Shown here one piece after another: positions 1 to 6,091 of a DNA stretch of 10,257 bases. Numbering within the stretch: the first letter of the stretch is position 1; every line of letters begins with the position of its first letter. Both the position numbers and the translations under genes were made by a program. Origin of the DNA: Planctomycetales bacterium (lineage in GTDB: Bacteria; Planctomycetota; Phycisphaerae; SM23-33); NCBI GenBank assembly GCA_030631085.1, contig DAOVLV010000035.1, forward strand, positions 1 through 10,257, written 5' to 3'. The notes below the pieces were generated by a model. It was not told the DNA's origin, searched no databases, and worked only from the letters and a program-made list of their open reading frames with translations.

Positions 1-25
1 CTATTGCTTTTTTGAATAATGCCAT
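1..25 (-). CDS. Start of a gene running off the left edge, possibly ftsY
   Basis: On the minus strand an ATG at 25-23 opens a frame reading M-A-L-F-K-K-A-I before the window ends. A GGAG ribosome binding site lies at 37-34, eight bases upstream, in the loop of a small hairpin (arms 30-34 and 38-42). The start MxLFKK is typical of the SRP receptor FtsY, and ftsY follows nusB in some planctomycete genomes as far as I recall. Eight residues cannot prove a family. The gene start is moderately supported by the binding site and its orientation behind nusB; the FtsY identity is a guess. Confidence 0.35.
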
Positions 26-64
26 AAATCACGCTCCGCGTGTGGTGTTTAGTAGCCTGTGCTT

Positions 65-229
65 AAATCCGAATATCGAAATCCGAAATCCGAAACAATA
101 TCGAAATTCAAATGACCAAAACCCGAAACATAAAAAAACAAACATTCATTTCTGATGTTCGATGTTTGGAACATTAGAAAATTCGGATTTTGAATTTGTT
201 TCGGATTTCGGATTTCGATATTCGGATTT
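65..229. repeat. Heptad repeat with perfect 34-bp inverted arms (element A)
   Basis: Bases 65-98 and 196-229 are exact reverse complements over 34 bp, with a 97-base interior. Each arm is made of 7-base units: AAATCCG, AATATCG, AAATCCG, AAATCCG, then AAACAA. The interior is AT-rich and holds further partial copies (TTCGGATTTTGAAT at 182-195) and a small CAAACAT/ATGTTTG dyad. The right arm ends on the last base of the nusB stop codon (229-231), so the element fills the gap between nusB and the next minus-strand gene. As RNA it would fold into a long AU-rich hairpin. There is no clear U-tract, so a terminator role is unproven. Confidence 0.9.
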
Positions 230-648
230 TACTCCTGACTACTATTTTCTGTAATTCTTTTTTCCGTTGCATCGAGTACACCGTTGACGAATTTTGACGA
301 ATCAGCCGAGGCGAATTCCTTTGCCAGGCGGATTGCTTCGTTGATGACGACTTTTTTCGGCGCGTGGGTCGTCAGTAGTTCCCAAACAGCCAGGCGCAGG
401 ATGTTTCGCTCCAGAAGCCCCATGCGAGCGACTTTCCAGTGCCGGCTTTGCCCGCTGAGGAGTTCGTCGATTTCGTCCCTTCCGGCAAGAACGCCGCGAA
501 TCATACACTCCGCCTCGTCGGTGGTTTCGAGGCCTTCCTTCCCGTCGCGGATAAACTCCAGCACAGCCCCCATGCCGTCGTCGCCCTGAACGTCCAGGCA
601 ACAAAGACCCTGCATCGCCATCAGCCTTGCTTTGTGGTGCTCAATCAC
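229..648 (-). CDS. nusB: Transcription antitermination factor NusB
   Basis: A 139-residue protein, the same length as E. coli NusB. NusB binds boxA RNA together with ribosomal protein S10 (NusE) and promotes antitermination of rRNA operons in the cytoplasm. The N-terminal helix with KARLMAMQGLCCLD (residues 6-19) matches the usual RxxARxxALQxLYxxD pattern. The C-terminal half carries LLERNILRLAVWELL (78-92) and VINEAIRLAKEF (101-112), followed by SSKFVNGVLD (117-126), which is the family signature. The start is GTG at 648-646, with GGAG nine bases upstream (minus strand). It lies 147 bases downstream of ribH on the same strand, a common pairing; heptad element B occupies that gap. Identity is secure. 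Confidence 0.95.
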   Translation of the reverse strand: MIEHHKARLMAMQGLCCLDVQGDDGMGAVLEFIRDGKEGLETTDEAECMIRGVLAGRDEIDELLSGQSRHWKVARMGLLERNILRLAVWELLTTHAPKKVVINEAIRLAKEFASADSSKFVNGVLDATEKRITENSSQE

Positions 649-664
649 TCCGGAAAACTCCGTT

Positions 665-782
665 CCACGAATTTGGCAATTCGTAATTGGTAATTCGTAA
701 TTGGTAACAGAGCATCGGTTTTTTTACGAATTACTAATTACTAATTACGAATTACTAATTACTAACTTCGTGTAATTCGTGG
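665..782. repeat. Heptad repeat with inverted arms and conserved loop (element B)
   Basis: The left arm runs about 665-708 and the right arm about 724-782. The right arm contains six clean 7-base units (TTACGAA or TTACTAA) at 724-765; the left arm has TAATTCG and TAATTGG units. The outer ends CCACGAATT (665-673) and AATTCGTGG (774-782) are exact reverse complements. The loop AACAGAGCATCGG plus seven T (707-725) also occurs, inverted and slightly diverged, in element D at 6089-6196. The element sits between ribH and nusB, so it should be part of their transcript if they are co-transcribed. Confidence 0.9.
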
Positions 783-795
783 ACTTTCTGCTTTT

Positions 796-1275
796 TTACG
801 CGGATGGCAGTTGTCCCATCAGGTTAGTCATTTCGATAGCGGCAATGGCTGCGTCTGCGCCCTTGTTTCCGTTCTTGGTTCCTGCCCGCTCCACCGCCTG
901 CTCGATGCTGTCGCAGGTCAGGATGCCGAAGATGCACGGCAGACCGGTTGCCAGCGACGTGGCTGCTATTCCCTTGGTAACTTCCGACGCGATGTATCGG
1001 TGATGCTCCGTCCCGCCGCGAATCACCGCCCCCAGGCAAATCACTCCGGCATACTTTCCGGATTCTGCCAGACGCCGGCATAACAGCGGAATCTCGAAAC
1101 ATCCCGGCGACCATACCACGTCAACGTCGCCGTCGGCTACGCCGTGACGGATCAGCGCGTCAATCGCACCCGACATCAGTTTCGATGTAATGAACTCGTT
1201 GAACCGGCTGACGATAACGGCGAACTTCGCACCGGACGGCGCGACCAACTTGCCCTGATATTCGTTCACGCTCAT
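796..1275 (-). CDS. ribH: 6,7-dimethyl-8-ribityllumazine synthase
   Basis: Lumazine synthase condenses 5-amino-6-ribitylaminouracil with 3,4-dihydroxy-2-butanone 4-phosphate, the penultimate step of riboflavin synthesis. It usually assembles as a pentamer or a 60-mer capsid. The 159-residue length is normal. Visible signatures are SRFNEFIT (23-30), WSPGCFEIPL (55-64), LGAVIRGGTEHHRYI (81-95) and the phosphate-binding AGTKNGNKG (131-139). His91 falls at the catalytic histidine; the next residues are His-Arg where many homologues have Phe-Asp or Phe-Glu. The ATG at 1275-1273 is preceded by AAGGAG (1289-1284, eight bases away) and by a promoter. nusB follows on the same strand. There is no FMN riboswitch in the short leader. 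Confidence 0.98.
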   Translation of the reverse strand: MSVNEYQGKLVAPSGAKFAVIVSRFNEFITSKLMSGAIDALIRHGVADGDVDVVWSPGCFEIPLLCRRLAESGKYAGVICLGAVIRGGTEHHRYIASEVTKGIAATSLATGLPCIFGILTCDSIEQAVERAGTKNGNKGADAAIAAIEMTNLMGQLPSA

Positions 1276-1303
1276 TGTCTGTACTCCTTATTTGTGGCGT
1301 AAT

Positions 1304-1332
1304 ACTATAGGCTATCGGCACCAATTTCGCAA
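1304..1332 (-). promoter_or_regulatory. Sigma70-like promoter of ribH-nusB
   Basis: On the minus strand TTGCGA (1332-1327; 4 of 6 matches to TTGACA) and TATAGT (1309-1304; 5 of 6 to TATAAT) are separated by exactly 17 bases. The predicted transcript would start near 1297 and leave a leader of about 20 bases carrying the AAGGAG site. The upstream end of the -35 box overlaps the first copy of the 9-bp direct repeat that bounds the palindromic element at 1339-1428. Confidence 0.65.
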
Positions 1333-1338
1333 CTTCCC

Positions 1339-1428
1339 GATAGTGTAAAGAATTGTGTGTAAGTTTCAGCACTTTATCCCCCAGCAATGCTGGGGGCTTC
1401 AAACTTACACACAATTCTTTACGCCGTC
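1339..1428. mobile_element. MITE-like 90-bp palindromic element with 9-bp direct repeats
   Basis: Bases 1345-1366 and 1401-1422 are perfect 22-bp inverted repeats. Extending outward by six bases (GATAGT against GACGGC, all mismatches transitions) gives 28-bp imperfect terminal repeats. Inside is a second stem, CCCCCAGC (1378-1385) with GCTGGGGG (1389-1396). CAACTTCCC occurs exactly at 1330-1338 and again at 1429-1437, abutting the two ends of the 90-bp unit, as a target-site duplication would. No ORF inside is long enough for a transposase. It sits between the divergent ribH and argH genes. It could instead be a native regulatory cruciform, but the flanking duplication favours insertion. Confidence 0.6.
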
Positions 1429-1444
1429 CAACTTCCCTTCGGGC

Positions 1445-1473
1445 TGGAAGATACCAAGCCGATATGCTATCAT
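1445..1473 (+). promoter_or_regulatory. Possible argH promoter (weak)
   Basis: TGGAAG (1445-1450) and TATCAT (1468-1473) are spaced 17 bases apart; the -10 matches consensus at 5 of 6 and the -35 at only 3 of 6. The implied start near 1480 gives a leader of about 32 bases before the argH ATG. A small hairpin, CTTCC (1432-1436) with GGAAG (1446-1450), overlaps the -35 and the second copy of the 9-bp direct repeat. Confidence 0.3.
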
Positions 1474-1511
1474 CCGCGCTTCGACAATACTGTTCCATCG
1501 GGAAATATCCA

Positions 1512-2906
1512 ATGGCAAAGAAAACGACAAAATCAACCAAATCATGGCATGGCCGACTGAGCGGCGAAGCGGATCAGGCCACCAGCGAACTACTGGCGTC
1601 GATCGACGTGGATGCTGCCCTGTACAAATACGACATCGCCGGATCGCTCGGACACGCGACGATGCTCCGCGAGATCGGTGTCCTCACAGGCAGGGAATTG
1701 AGCCGCATCAAAAAAGGCCTCTCGACAATCGCCGAGGACATCGAAGCCGGGAAGGTCAAACTCGACCCCGCACTCGAAGACATCCACATGGTCATCGAGT
1801 CGGCCTTGATAAAACGCATCGGCGAACCGGGGCGGAAACTCCACACAGGCAGGAGCCGAAACGACCAGATCGCTCTGGACCTGCGACTATGGGCACGCGA
1901 TGCCATCGACGATCTGAGAGACCTCATCCGGCGGTTACAATCGGCCTTCGTGGCTGGGGCTGAAAAATACGGGCAGATTGTAATGCCCGCCTATACGCAC
2001 CTTCAGCGCGCCCAGCCAATACTGGCCGGCCACGCGATGCTGGCGTATGTCGAGATGCTCGAACGCGACGCAGAACGCCTGGCCGACTGCCGAAAGCGCG
2101 TCAATATCTGCCCGCTTGGAAGCGGGGCTGTGGCCGGTACGTCCATCCCTCTCGATAGAAAACGCGTCGCGGAACTGCTGGGATTCCCCGCCATAACGCG
2201 AAACAGCATTGACGCGACTTCAGGCCGAGATTTCCTGGCGGAATTGTGCTTCTGCCTGGCTACGCTCGGCGTACATATGAGCCGATGGGCTGAAGACTGG
2301 ATTATCTACTCGACGACCGAGTTCGGCTTTATCGAACTGGACGATTCGGTCTGCACGTCGTCCTCGATGATGCCGCAGAAGAAAAACGCCGATACGCTGG
2401 AACTCATCCGGGGCAAATCAGCCAGCGCAATCGGGAACCTTTGCGGGATGTTGACGCTGATGAAATCCCTGCCGACCGGCTATAGCCGGGATTTGCAGGA
2501 CGACAAACGTTTCGCCTTTGCGACGGTTTCGACGATGAAATCGGCCTTGGTCGTTGCGTCGAAGGTCGTCTCGACGGTGCGGTTCTGCCCGGGTCGAATC
2601 GCCGCCGACCTTGACGCCGGTTTCCTTGATGCAACCAGCCTGGCCGAGTACCTGGTCAATAAGGGCGTTCCGTTCCGCACTGCCCACGGAATCGTCGGCG
2701 AACTGGTCGCCAATGCCGCCCGGACGGGCAACACGCTGGCGAGCCTGCCGGAGGTCGTCATCCAGGCTGCCGACAAGGCCATAGGCCCGGACGTCGCCGA
2801 CCACCTCGGCGCAGCCAACGTAGTCAAACACTACAAACCCGAGGGCGCAGCCGGAGCGAAACAACTCCGAAAACAACTGAACTTCTGGAAAAGAAAACTG
2901 GGGTAG
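1512..2906 (+). CDS. argH: Argininosuccinate lyase
   Basis: Cleaves argininosuccinate to arginine and fumarate, the last step of arginine synthesis; it acts as a cytoplasmic homotetramer. From ATG 1512 the protein is 464 residues, the usual family length, and begins with a short basic stretch before WHGRLS (12-17; WGGRF in many homologues). Family motifs are TGRSRNDQ (112-119), THLQRAQP (162-169, His163), PLGSGAVAGT (201-210) and the catalytic serine loop TSSSMMPQKKNAD (282-294). That last motif has Ala where NPD is usual and Ser where the first Gly is usual. YSRDLQDDK (324-332) is the fumarase-superfamily helix region. The frame stays open upstream to 1353, but that extension is translated palindrome and is rejected. 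The ribosome binding site is weak (GGGAA at 1500-1504). Confidence 0.98.
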   Translation: MAKKTTKSTKSWHGRLSGEADQATSELLASIDVDAALYKYDIAGSLGHATMLREIGVLTGRELSRIKKGLSTIAEDIEAGKVKLDPALEDIHMVIESALIKRIGEPGRKLHTGRSRNDQIALDLRLWARDAIDDLRDLIRRLQSAFVAGAEKYGQIVMPAYTHLQRAQPILAGHAMLAYVEMLERDAERLADCRKRVNICPLGSGAVAGTSIPLDRKRVAELLGFPAITRNSIDATSGRDFLAELCFCLATLGVHMSRWAEDWIIYSTTEFGFIELDDSVCTSSSMMPQKKNADTLELIRGKSASAIGNLCGMLTLMKSLPTGYSRDLQDDKRFAFATVSTMKSALVVASKVVSTVRFCPGRIAADLDAGFLDATSLAEYLVNKGVPFRTAHGIVGELVANAARTGNTLASLPEVVIQAADKAIGPDVADHLGAANVVKHYKPEGAAGAKQLRKQLNFWKRKLG

Positions 2907-2907
2907 T

Positions 2908-2946
2908 CGGGTGCCGTGGCCGCGGTGTTTGCGGCCACGGCACCCG
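2908..2946. terminator. Perfect 16-bp GC-rich hairpin after argH
   Basis: Arms 2908-2923 and 2931-2946 are exact reverse complements (begins CGGGTGCCGTGGCCGC) around a 7-base loop, starting two bases after the argH stop. The position and stability fit a transcription end or mRNA 3' stabiliser. No T-run follows (next bases are GCATTGAGG), so it is not a classical intrinsic terminator. It may be a dispersed repeat: GGGTGCC...GGCACCC hairpins are a type I associate with planctomycete intergenic DNA, which is recollection and not shown here. Confidence 0.5.
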
Positions 2947-2947
2947 G

Positions 2948-2976
2948 CATTGAGGTCTCAATGACGCTTATAAGCG
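2948..2976. promoter_or_regulatory. Two adjacent dyads upstream of the acetyltransferase
   Basis: CATTGAG-GT-CTCAATG (2948-2963) has 7-bp arms around two bases. It is followed after one base by the perfect 12-bp palindrome CGCTTATAAGCG (2965-2976). Together they occupy the space just before the acetyltransferase ATG at 2997. They could be operator sites. TATAAG inside the second dyad resembles a -10 box, but no -35 sits at a proper distance, so I do not call a promoter. Confidence 0.35.
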
Positions 2977-2996
2977 AGAGATGATAGTCTAATCCA

Positions 2997-3470
2997 ATGG
3001 AAATTCTTGAAGACAAAGCAGAGTTCATACCCGTAACAACCAGTCGCCCGGATTCTGTTTCCGTGTTTCTTGACCTTGGAAGAGATTATCTTTCACAATC
3101 TGATTTGCCCCCTGATTCCGATCCGGGAAAATTCCTTCAGAGCATTTTGAGAAGACAGGCAGAACCCGACCGCTGGCTATTTCTTCTAAAGCACAAAGAC
3201 AAACACATAGGTCTTGTACATGCGAAAATAGACCAGGATGAGCGTCCCGGCTGGGGCTATATACTGGAATTCTTCATCGTCCCGGACAAACGCAGGGCAG
3301 GATGGGGACAAACGTTATTCAATCACGTCGCGGAGATTCTGCAATCTCGGGGGGTAAATCGCGTCTGGTTGGCATCCGCCCCAAATGCTGAGGCATTTTG
3401 GTATTCACTCGGATTCAGAGAAACCGGCGAAATGGAAAGGGACCAGAAGATCATGGCCCTCTCGATATGA
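2997..3470 (+). CDS. GNAT-family N-acetyltransferase
   Basis: A 157-residue single-domain protein of the GCN5-related acetyltransferase fold, which transfers acetyl from acetyl-CoA to an amine; the substrate cannot be read from the sequence. The core strand and pyrophosphate-binding motif A is EFFIVPDKRRAGWGQTLFNH (91-110), with RRAGWG in place of the common RGxGxG. Motif B is NAEAFWYSLGFRETG (130-144), with the usual AxxFYxxLGF shape. The first 90 residues are divergent and predicted mixed alpha/beta. The ATG has no convincing ribosome binding site. One sampled 60-base row (3001-3060) counts 27 G+C, against 40 in a row of thiL (3541-3600), so it may be a later arrival between argH and thiL. 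thiL starts 23 bases downstream. Confidence 0.85.
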   Translation: MEILEDKAEFIPVTTSRPDSVSVFLDLGRDYLSQSDLPPDSDPGKFLQSILRRQAEPDRWLFLLKHKDKHIGLVHAKIDQDERPGWGYILEFFIVPDKRRAGWGQTLFNHVAEILQSRGVNRVWLASAPNAEAFWYSLGFRETGEMERDQKIMALSI

Positions 3471-3493
3471 GAACATTAACACAGGACGGTTAG

Positions 3494-4408
3494 ATGCGCG
3501 AGTTTGAGTTCATTGAGTGGATACGCCGGCAGGGCCGGTTTGACCCGGAGGTCGTTGCCATCGGGCCTGGGGATGACTGCGCGGTATTGACCATCGGCGG
3601 TGAGAAATTGCTCATCACCACCGACCAGGTTCTCGACGGTGTGCATTTCTCGCTGGTAGAACACGGAGCCGAGGCTGCCGGTCGAAAGTCGGCTGCTCGG
3701 GCGCTTTCCGACATCGCGGCAATGGCGGGCGTTCCGGTGGCAATGGTAGCGACTGTGGCAGCGCCGAAGGGATTTTCGCAGGCGGACGCCGAAGCGATAT
3801 ATCATGGCCTGCAGACGTGCGGCGACGAATTTGGCTGTCCGCTGGTCGGCGGGGACCTTGCCGCATGGGGCGAATCGCCTGGCCCCTTGCAAATCAGCGT
3901 TACAATCCTTGGCAAATGCGACGGTATCGATCCGGTCCTGCGAAGCGGCGCACAGGTCGGCAACGCCATCTGCGTTACAGGAAAACTCGGCGGGGCATGG
4001 GCCACTCGTCGCCATCTGGATTTCACTCCCAGAATCGCCGACGCCCGCATATTGGCCAGGCAATTCGCCATCAGCGCGATGATTGACATATCCGACGGCC
4101 TGGTTGGGGATTTGAGGCACATTGCTGATACAAGCGGGGTGGCTGCCGAACTGGACGCTTCGGCCATTCCCATCCACGCCGATGCCGCTGGGCGAAAAGA
4201 CTCGCTGGAGGCGGCATTGTTCGACGGGGAAGATTACGAATTGCTGTTCACGATGCCGCCAGACCAAACCGACCGTCTAATCGCCGCCCAGCCGCTGGAT
4301 GTAAAAATAACCCGAATCGGCGGGATTGTCGAAGGGATCGGCATGACGCTGCTCCGCGACGGAAAGCGTGAAAAACTCGACTCTCGCGGATGGGAACATG
4401 AAACGTAG
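3494..4408 (+). CDS. thiL: Thiamine-monophosphate kinase
   Basis: Phosphorylates thiamine monophosphate to thiamine diphosphate with ATP, the last step of the cofactor pathway, in the cytoplasm. The 304-residue protein is slightly shorter than the usual 310-330. It starts MREFEFIEWIRR like other ThiL proteins, then GPGDDCAVL (24-32), TTDQVLDGVHF (42-52; usually TDTLVEGVHF), LSDIAAMAG (71-79), VGGDLA (118-123), DISDGLVGDL (198-207) and FDGEDYELLF (243-252). These are the magnesium and nucleotide sites of the PurM/ThiL fold. AGGA at 3483-3486, seven bases before the ATG, supports the start. Its stop TAG directly abuts the tsaE ATG, which suggests translational coupling. No TPP riboswitch fits in the 23-base gap before it. 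Confidence 0.96.
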   Translation: MREFEFIEWIRRQGRFDPEVVAIGPGDDCAVLTIGGEKLLITTDQVLDGVHFSLVEHGAEAAGRKSAARALSDIAAMAGVPVAMVATVAAPKGFSQADAEAIYHGLQTCGDEFGCPLVGGDLAAWGESPGPLQISVTILGKCDGIDPVLRSGAQVGNAICVTGKLGGAWATRRHLDFTPRIADARILARQFAISAMIDISDGLVGDLRHIADTSGVAAELDASAIPIHADAAGRKDSLEAALFDGEDYELLFTMPPDQTDRLIAAQPLDVKITRIGGIVEGIGMTLLRDGKREKLDSRGWEHET

Positions 4409-4837
4409 ATGAGTGAGCAGTTTCAGACAAACAGCGTCGAAGAGACCGTTGCGTTGGGCGAACGGCTGGCTGGGCGTTTTGCTATTGGTGATTGCATCGC
4501 CTTGGTCGGCGAGTTGGGCGCGGGCAAGACGGCCTTTGTTCGGGGGCTGGCTGTCGGGCTTGGAATAGCCGACGAGCGAATGGTCTCTTCCCCGACGTAC
4601 GTCCTGGTGCAGGAATATGCCGGGCGCGTCCGGCTGTACCATGTGGACCTTTACAGGTTGCCGGCGGCTGAAGACGAACTGGACAATCTGGGTCTCGACG
4701 AGATGCTTTCCGACGGCGTTGTCGTCATTGAATGGGCTGATCGCGCCGAAAACGCCCTTCCCAAGCCGCACTGGCGCATCACGATAAAGCCGACCGGCCA
4801 GGCGTCGCGGCAATTCACGCTGGAGCGAGTCGCCTAG
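4409..4837 (+). CDS. tsaE: tRNA t6A synthesis ATPase TsaE
   Basis: TsaE (YjeE family) is the ATPase partner of TsaB and TsaD in making N6-threonylcarbamoyladenosine at position 37 of ANN-decoding tRNAs. The 142-residue length fits. The Walker A motif is GELGAGKT (34-41), followed by FVRGL (43-47), SSPTYVLVQEY (60-70), LYHVDLYRL (76-84) and the Walker B-like VVVIEWADR (104-112), all in the expected order. The ATG follows the thiL stop with no gap, and there is only a distant GGGA upstream, so initiation probably depends on ribosomes finishing thiL. No tsaB or tsaD is in view. Confidence 0.97.
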   Translation: MSEQFQTNSVEETVALGERLAGRFAIGDCIALVGELGAGKTAFVRGLAVGLGIADERMVSSPTYVLVQEYAGRVRLYHVDLYRLPAAEDELDNLGLDEMLSDGVVVIEWADRAENALPKPHWRITIKPTGQASRQFTLERVA

Positions 4838-4842
4838 AATGC

Positions 4843-4871
4843 TTGACGCGCGGGGAGTTGGTCTATACACT
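4843..4871 (+). promoter_or_regulatory. Sigma70-like promoter before DUF502-hpf-pts genes
   Basis: TTGACG (4843-4848; 5 of 6) and TACACT (4866-4871; 4 of 6) are separated by 17 bases and start six bases after the tsaE stop. The implied start near 4878 gives a leader of about 65 bases. In that leader, CCTGT (4921-4925) and ACAGG (4930-4934) form a small stem whose right arm overlaps the AGGAG ribosome binding site (4932-4936). GGATTAAATCC (4911-4921) is an additional dyad sharing one base with it. Confidence 0.6.
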
Positions 4872-4942
4872 AAAATCTGATCAGGGGTGGGTGTTGGCAT
4901 TGTCGATAACGGATTAAATCCCTGTGATAACAGGAGTCATTA

Positions 4943-5713
4943 GTGGCCGGTAGTTTCAGGAAAGATTTCAGGCGGTTTTTTGTGCGGGGTCTCGCAGCAG
5001 TGCTGCCTGCGGTCCTGACCGTGGCTATTCTCGTTTGGATATTCACATTAATCCAGAAATACATAGGCCGGCATATCAACACCGCCGCCCGATGGGTTGT
5101 GGTGCAGTTCTGGTGCATCCTTGACCACATTCCGCTTACGTGGAAAGGGTCTGTCTATTGGACCCCGATAAAAGACGTCTGGGAGCAATATCACCTCGAA
5201 TGGATCGGGTTCTTTCTGGCATTTGTAGCCATTTACGTCATTGGGCGATTCGTGGCGAGTTTCATCGGGCGAGGTTTATGGGCCACCGTCGAACATGCGA
5301 TTGGAAGAGTGCCGGTTATCAAACGGATTTATCCGGGCGCAAAACAGGTAACTGATTTCCTGCTCACCGAACGAAAGGCCGAGTATTCCCATGTGGTGGC
5401 CGTTGAGTATCCCCGCAAAGGAATCTTTTCGCTGGGACTGATGACCGGCGAGGGAATGCGAACGGTAAATGAAAAGGTCGGTTCGGATATGCTGACTGTA
5501 TTTATTCCCTCTTCCCCGACGCCCGTTACAGGCTATACAATAATGGTGCGGCGCGACGAGGTAATCGATCTGCCGTTGAGTATAGATGAGGCATTGAGTT
5601 TTACCGTCAGCGGCGGTGTACTTATCCCCCCAGGCCAGCAAAAACCGGGAAGCAGCATCAGGATGATCGCTGCGAAAGCATCGGCCGAAATGAAAAAACA
5701 GGAAAACGAGTGA
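4943..5713 (+). CDS. DUF502 family membrane protein
   Basis: A 256-residue inner-membrane protein of the DUF502 family, whose function is not established. Two hydrophobic segments are visible: about residues 16-38 after a basic N-terminus (RKDFRRFFVR), and about 86-106. A long soluble region follows, with the family's typical blocks: VPVIKRIYPGAKQVTDF (123-139), VVAVEYPRKGIFSLGLMTGE (151-170), FIPSSPTPVTGYTIMV (187-202) and SIDEALSFTVSGGV (213-226). The C-terminus is charged. The start is GTG, supported by AGGAG six bases upstream. It is the first gene behind the 4843-4871 promoter; hpf follows within 40 bases. Homologues are widespread in bacteria. Confidence 0.93.
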   Translation: MAGSFRKDFRRFFVRGLAAVLPAVLTVAILVWIFTLIQKYIGRHINTAARWVVVQFWCILDHIPLTWKGSVYWTPIKDVWEQYHLEWIGFFLAFVAIYVIGRFVASFIGRGLWATVEHAIGRVPVIKRIYPGAKQVTDFLLTERKAEYSHVVAVEYPRKGIFSLGLMTGEGMRTVNEKVGSDMLTVFIPSSPTPVTGYTIMVRRDEVIDLPLSIDEALSFTVSGGVLIPPGQQKPGSSIRMIAAKASAEMKKQENE

Positions 5714-5718
5714 TATCA

Positions 5719-5731
5719 GGTCCATTGGACC
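5719..5731. promoter_or_regulatory. GGTCCATTGGACC dyad before hpf
   Basis: Six-base arms GGTCCA and TGGACC flank a single central base, five bases after the DUF502 stop. It could be a short operator or an RNA hairpin; at 13 bp it may also be chance. It separates the DUF502 gene from the preferred hpf GTG start and leaves that gene's GGAG site free. Confidence 0.25.
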
Positions 5732-5752
5732 CTAATGCTGGAGAAAAATATC

Positions 5753-6091
5753 GTGAATGTATCCGTTGTGGCCAGACACGTGGAACTGACAGACGCAATG
5801 AAAGAGTATGCCCGGGAAAAGATTGACGGGCTACCGCATTTTTATAACGGCTTGCAGTCCGTCGATATAACATTCGCCGTCGATGCCGGAGAGCATTACG
5901 TCGAGATCGTCGCGTCAGGAAAACGTAAAAGCACCTTCGTCGCCCACCAGCGTGGACGGGATATGTACGCATGCGTGGATCAGTGCATCCATAAAATGGA
6001 AGAGCAGTTGCGACGCCATAAGGACAAAATCCGAGATCGGCATGGTCCGACACATGAACAGATTAATGATTCAGTGGCAGAAAGCGAGTAA
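5753..6091 (+). CDS. hpf: Ribosome hibernation-promoting factor (short HPF/YfiA type)
   Basis: HPF binds the 30S decoding centre and inactivates ribosomes, as 100S dimers or hibernating 70S, during slow growth. From GTG 5753 the protein is 112 residues and its first strand VNVSVVARHVELTDAMKEYAREKI aligns with HPF N-termini; GGAG at 5740-5743, nine bases before, supports this start. An ATG at 5735 would add six residues (MLEKNI) but lacks a good site. Further marks are FVAHQRGRDMYACVDQCIHKMEEQLRRHKDKI near the C-terminal half, the family's conserved helix region. The long-form C-terminal dimerisation domain is absent, so this is the short type that works with RMF in gammaproteobacteria. The TAA stop is the first three bases of heptad element D, and ptsN follows. 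Confidence 0.95.
   Translation: MNVSVVARHVELTDAMKEYAREKIDGLPHFYNGLQSVDITFAVDAGEHYVEIVASGKRKSTFVAHQRGRDMYACVDQCIHKMEEQLRRHKDKIRDRHGPTHEQINDSVAESE

Noticed and set aside
1276..1345. FMN riboswitch ahead of ribH
   Set aside because: The leader from the predicted start is about 20 bases and lacks RFN-element sequences.
1353..1511. N-terminal extension of ArgH by 53 residues
   Set aside because: It is translated palindrome and leader DNA, has no homology to ArgH, and the 464-residue form from ATG 1512 matches family length and motifs.
1160..1540. 126-residue minus-strand reading frame across the ribH/argH gap
   Set aside because: It overlaps the start of ribH, the palindrome and the argH start, and shows no family motif.
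2950..2974. Promoter TTGAGG/TATAAG for the acetyltransferase
   Set aside because: The spacing is 13 bases, too short for sigma70.
3471..3493. TPP riboswitch ahead of thiL
   Set aside because: Only 23 bases separate it from the previous gene.
3476..4267. 263-residue minus-strand frame opposite thiL
   Set aside because: It is the antisense shadow of thiL, which has all its catalytic motifs; the antisense product shows no recognisable domain.
5735..5752. ATG start for hpf six codons upstream
   Set aside because: It lacks a good ribosome binding site and adds residues outside the HPF alignment, whereas GTG 5753 has GGAG at a suitable distance. It is kept as an alternative.
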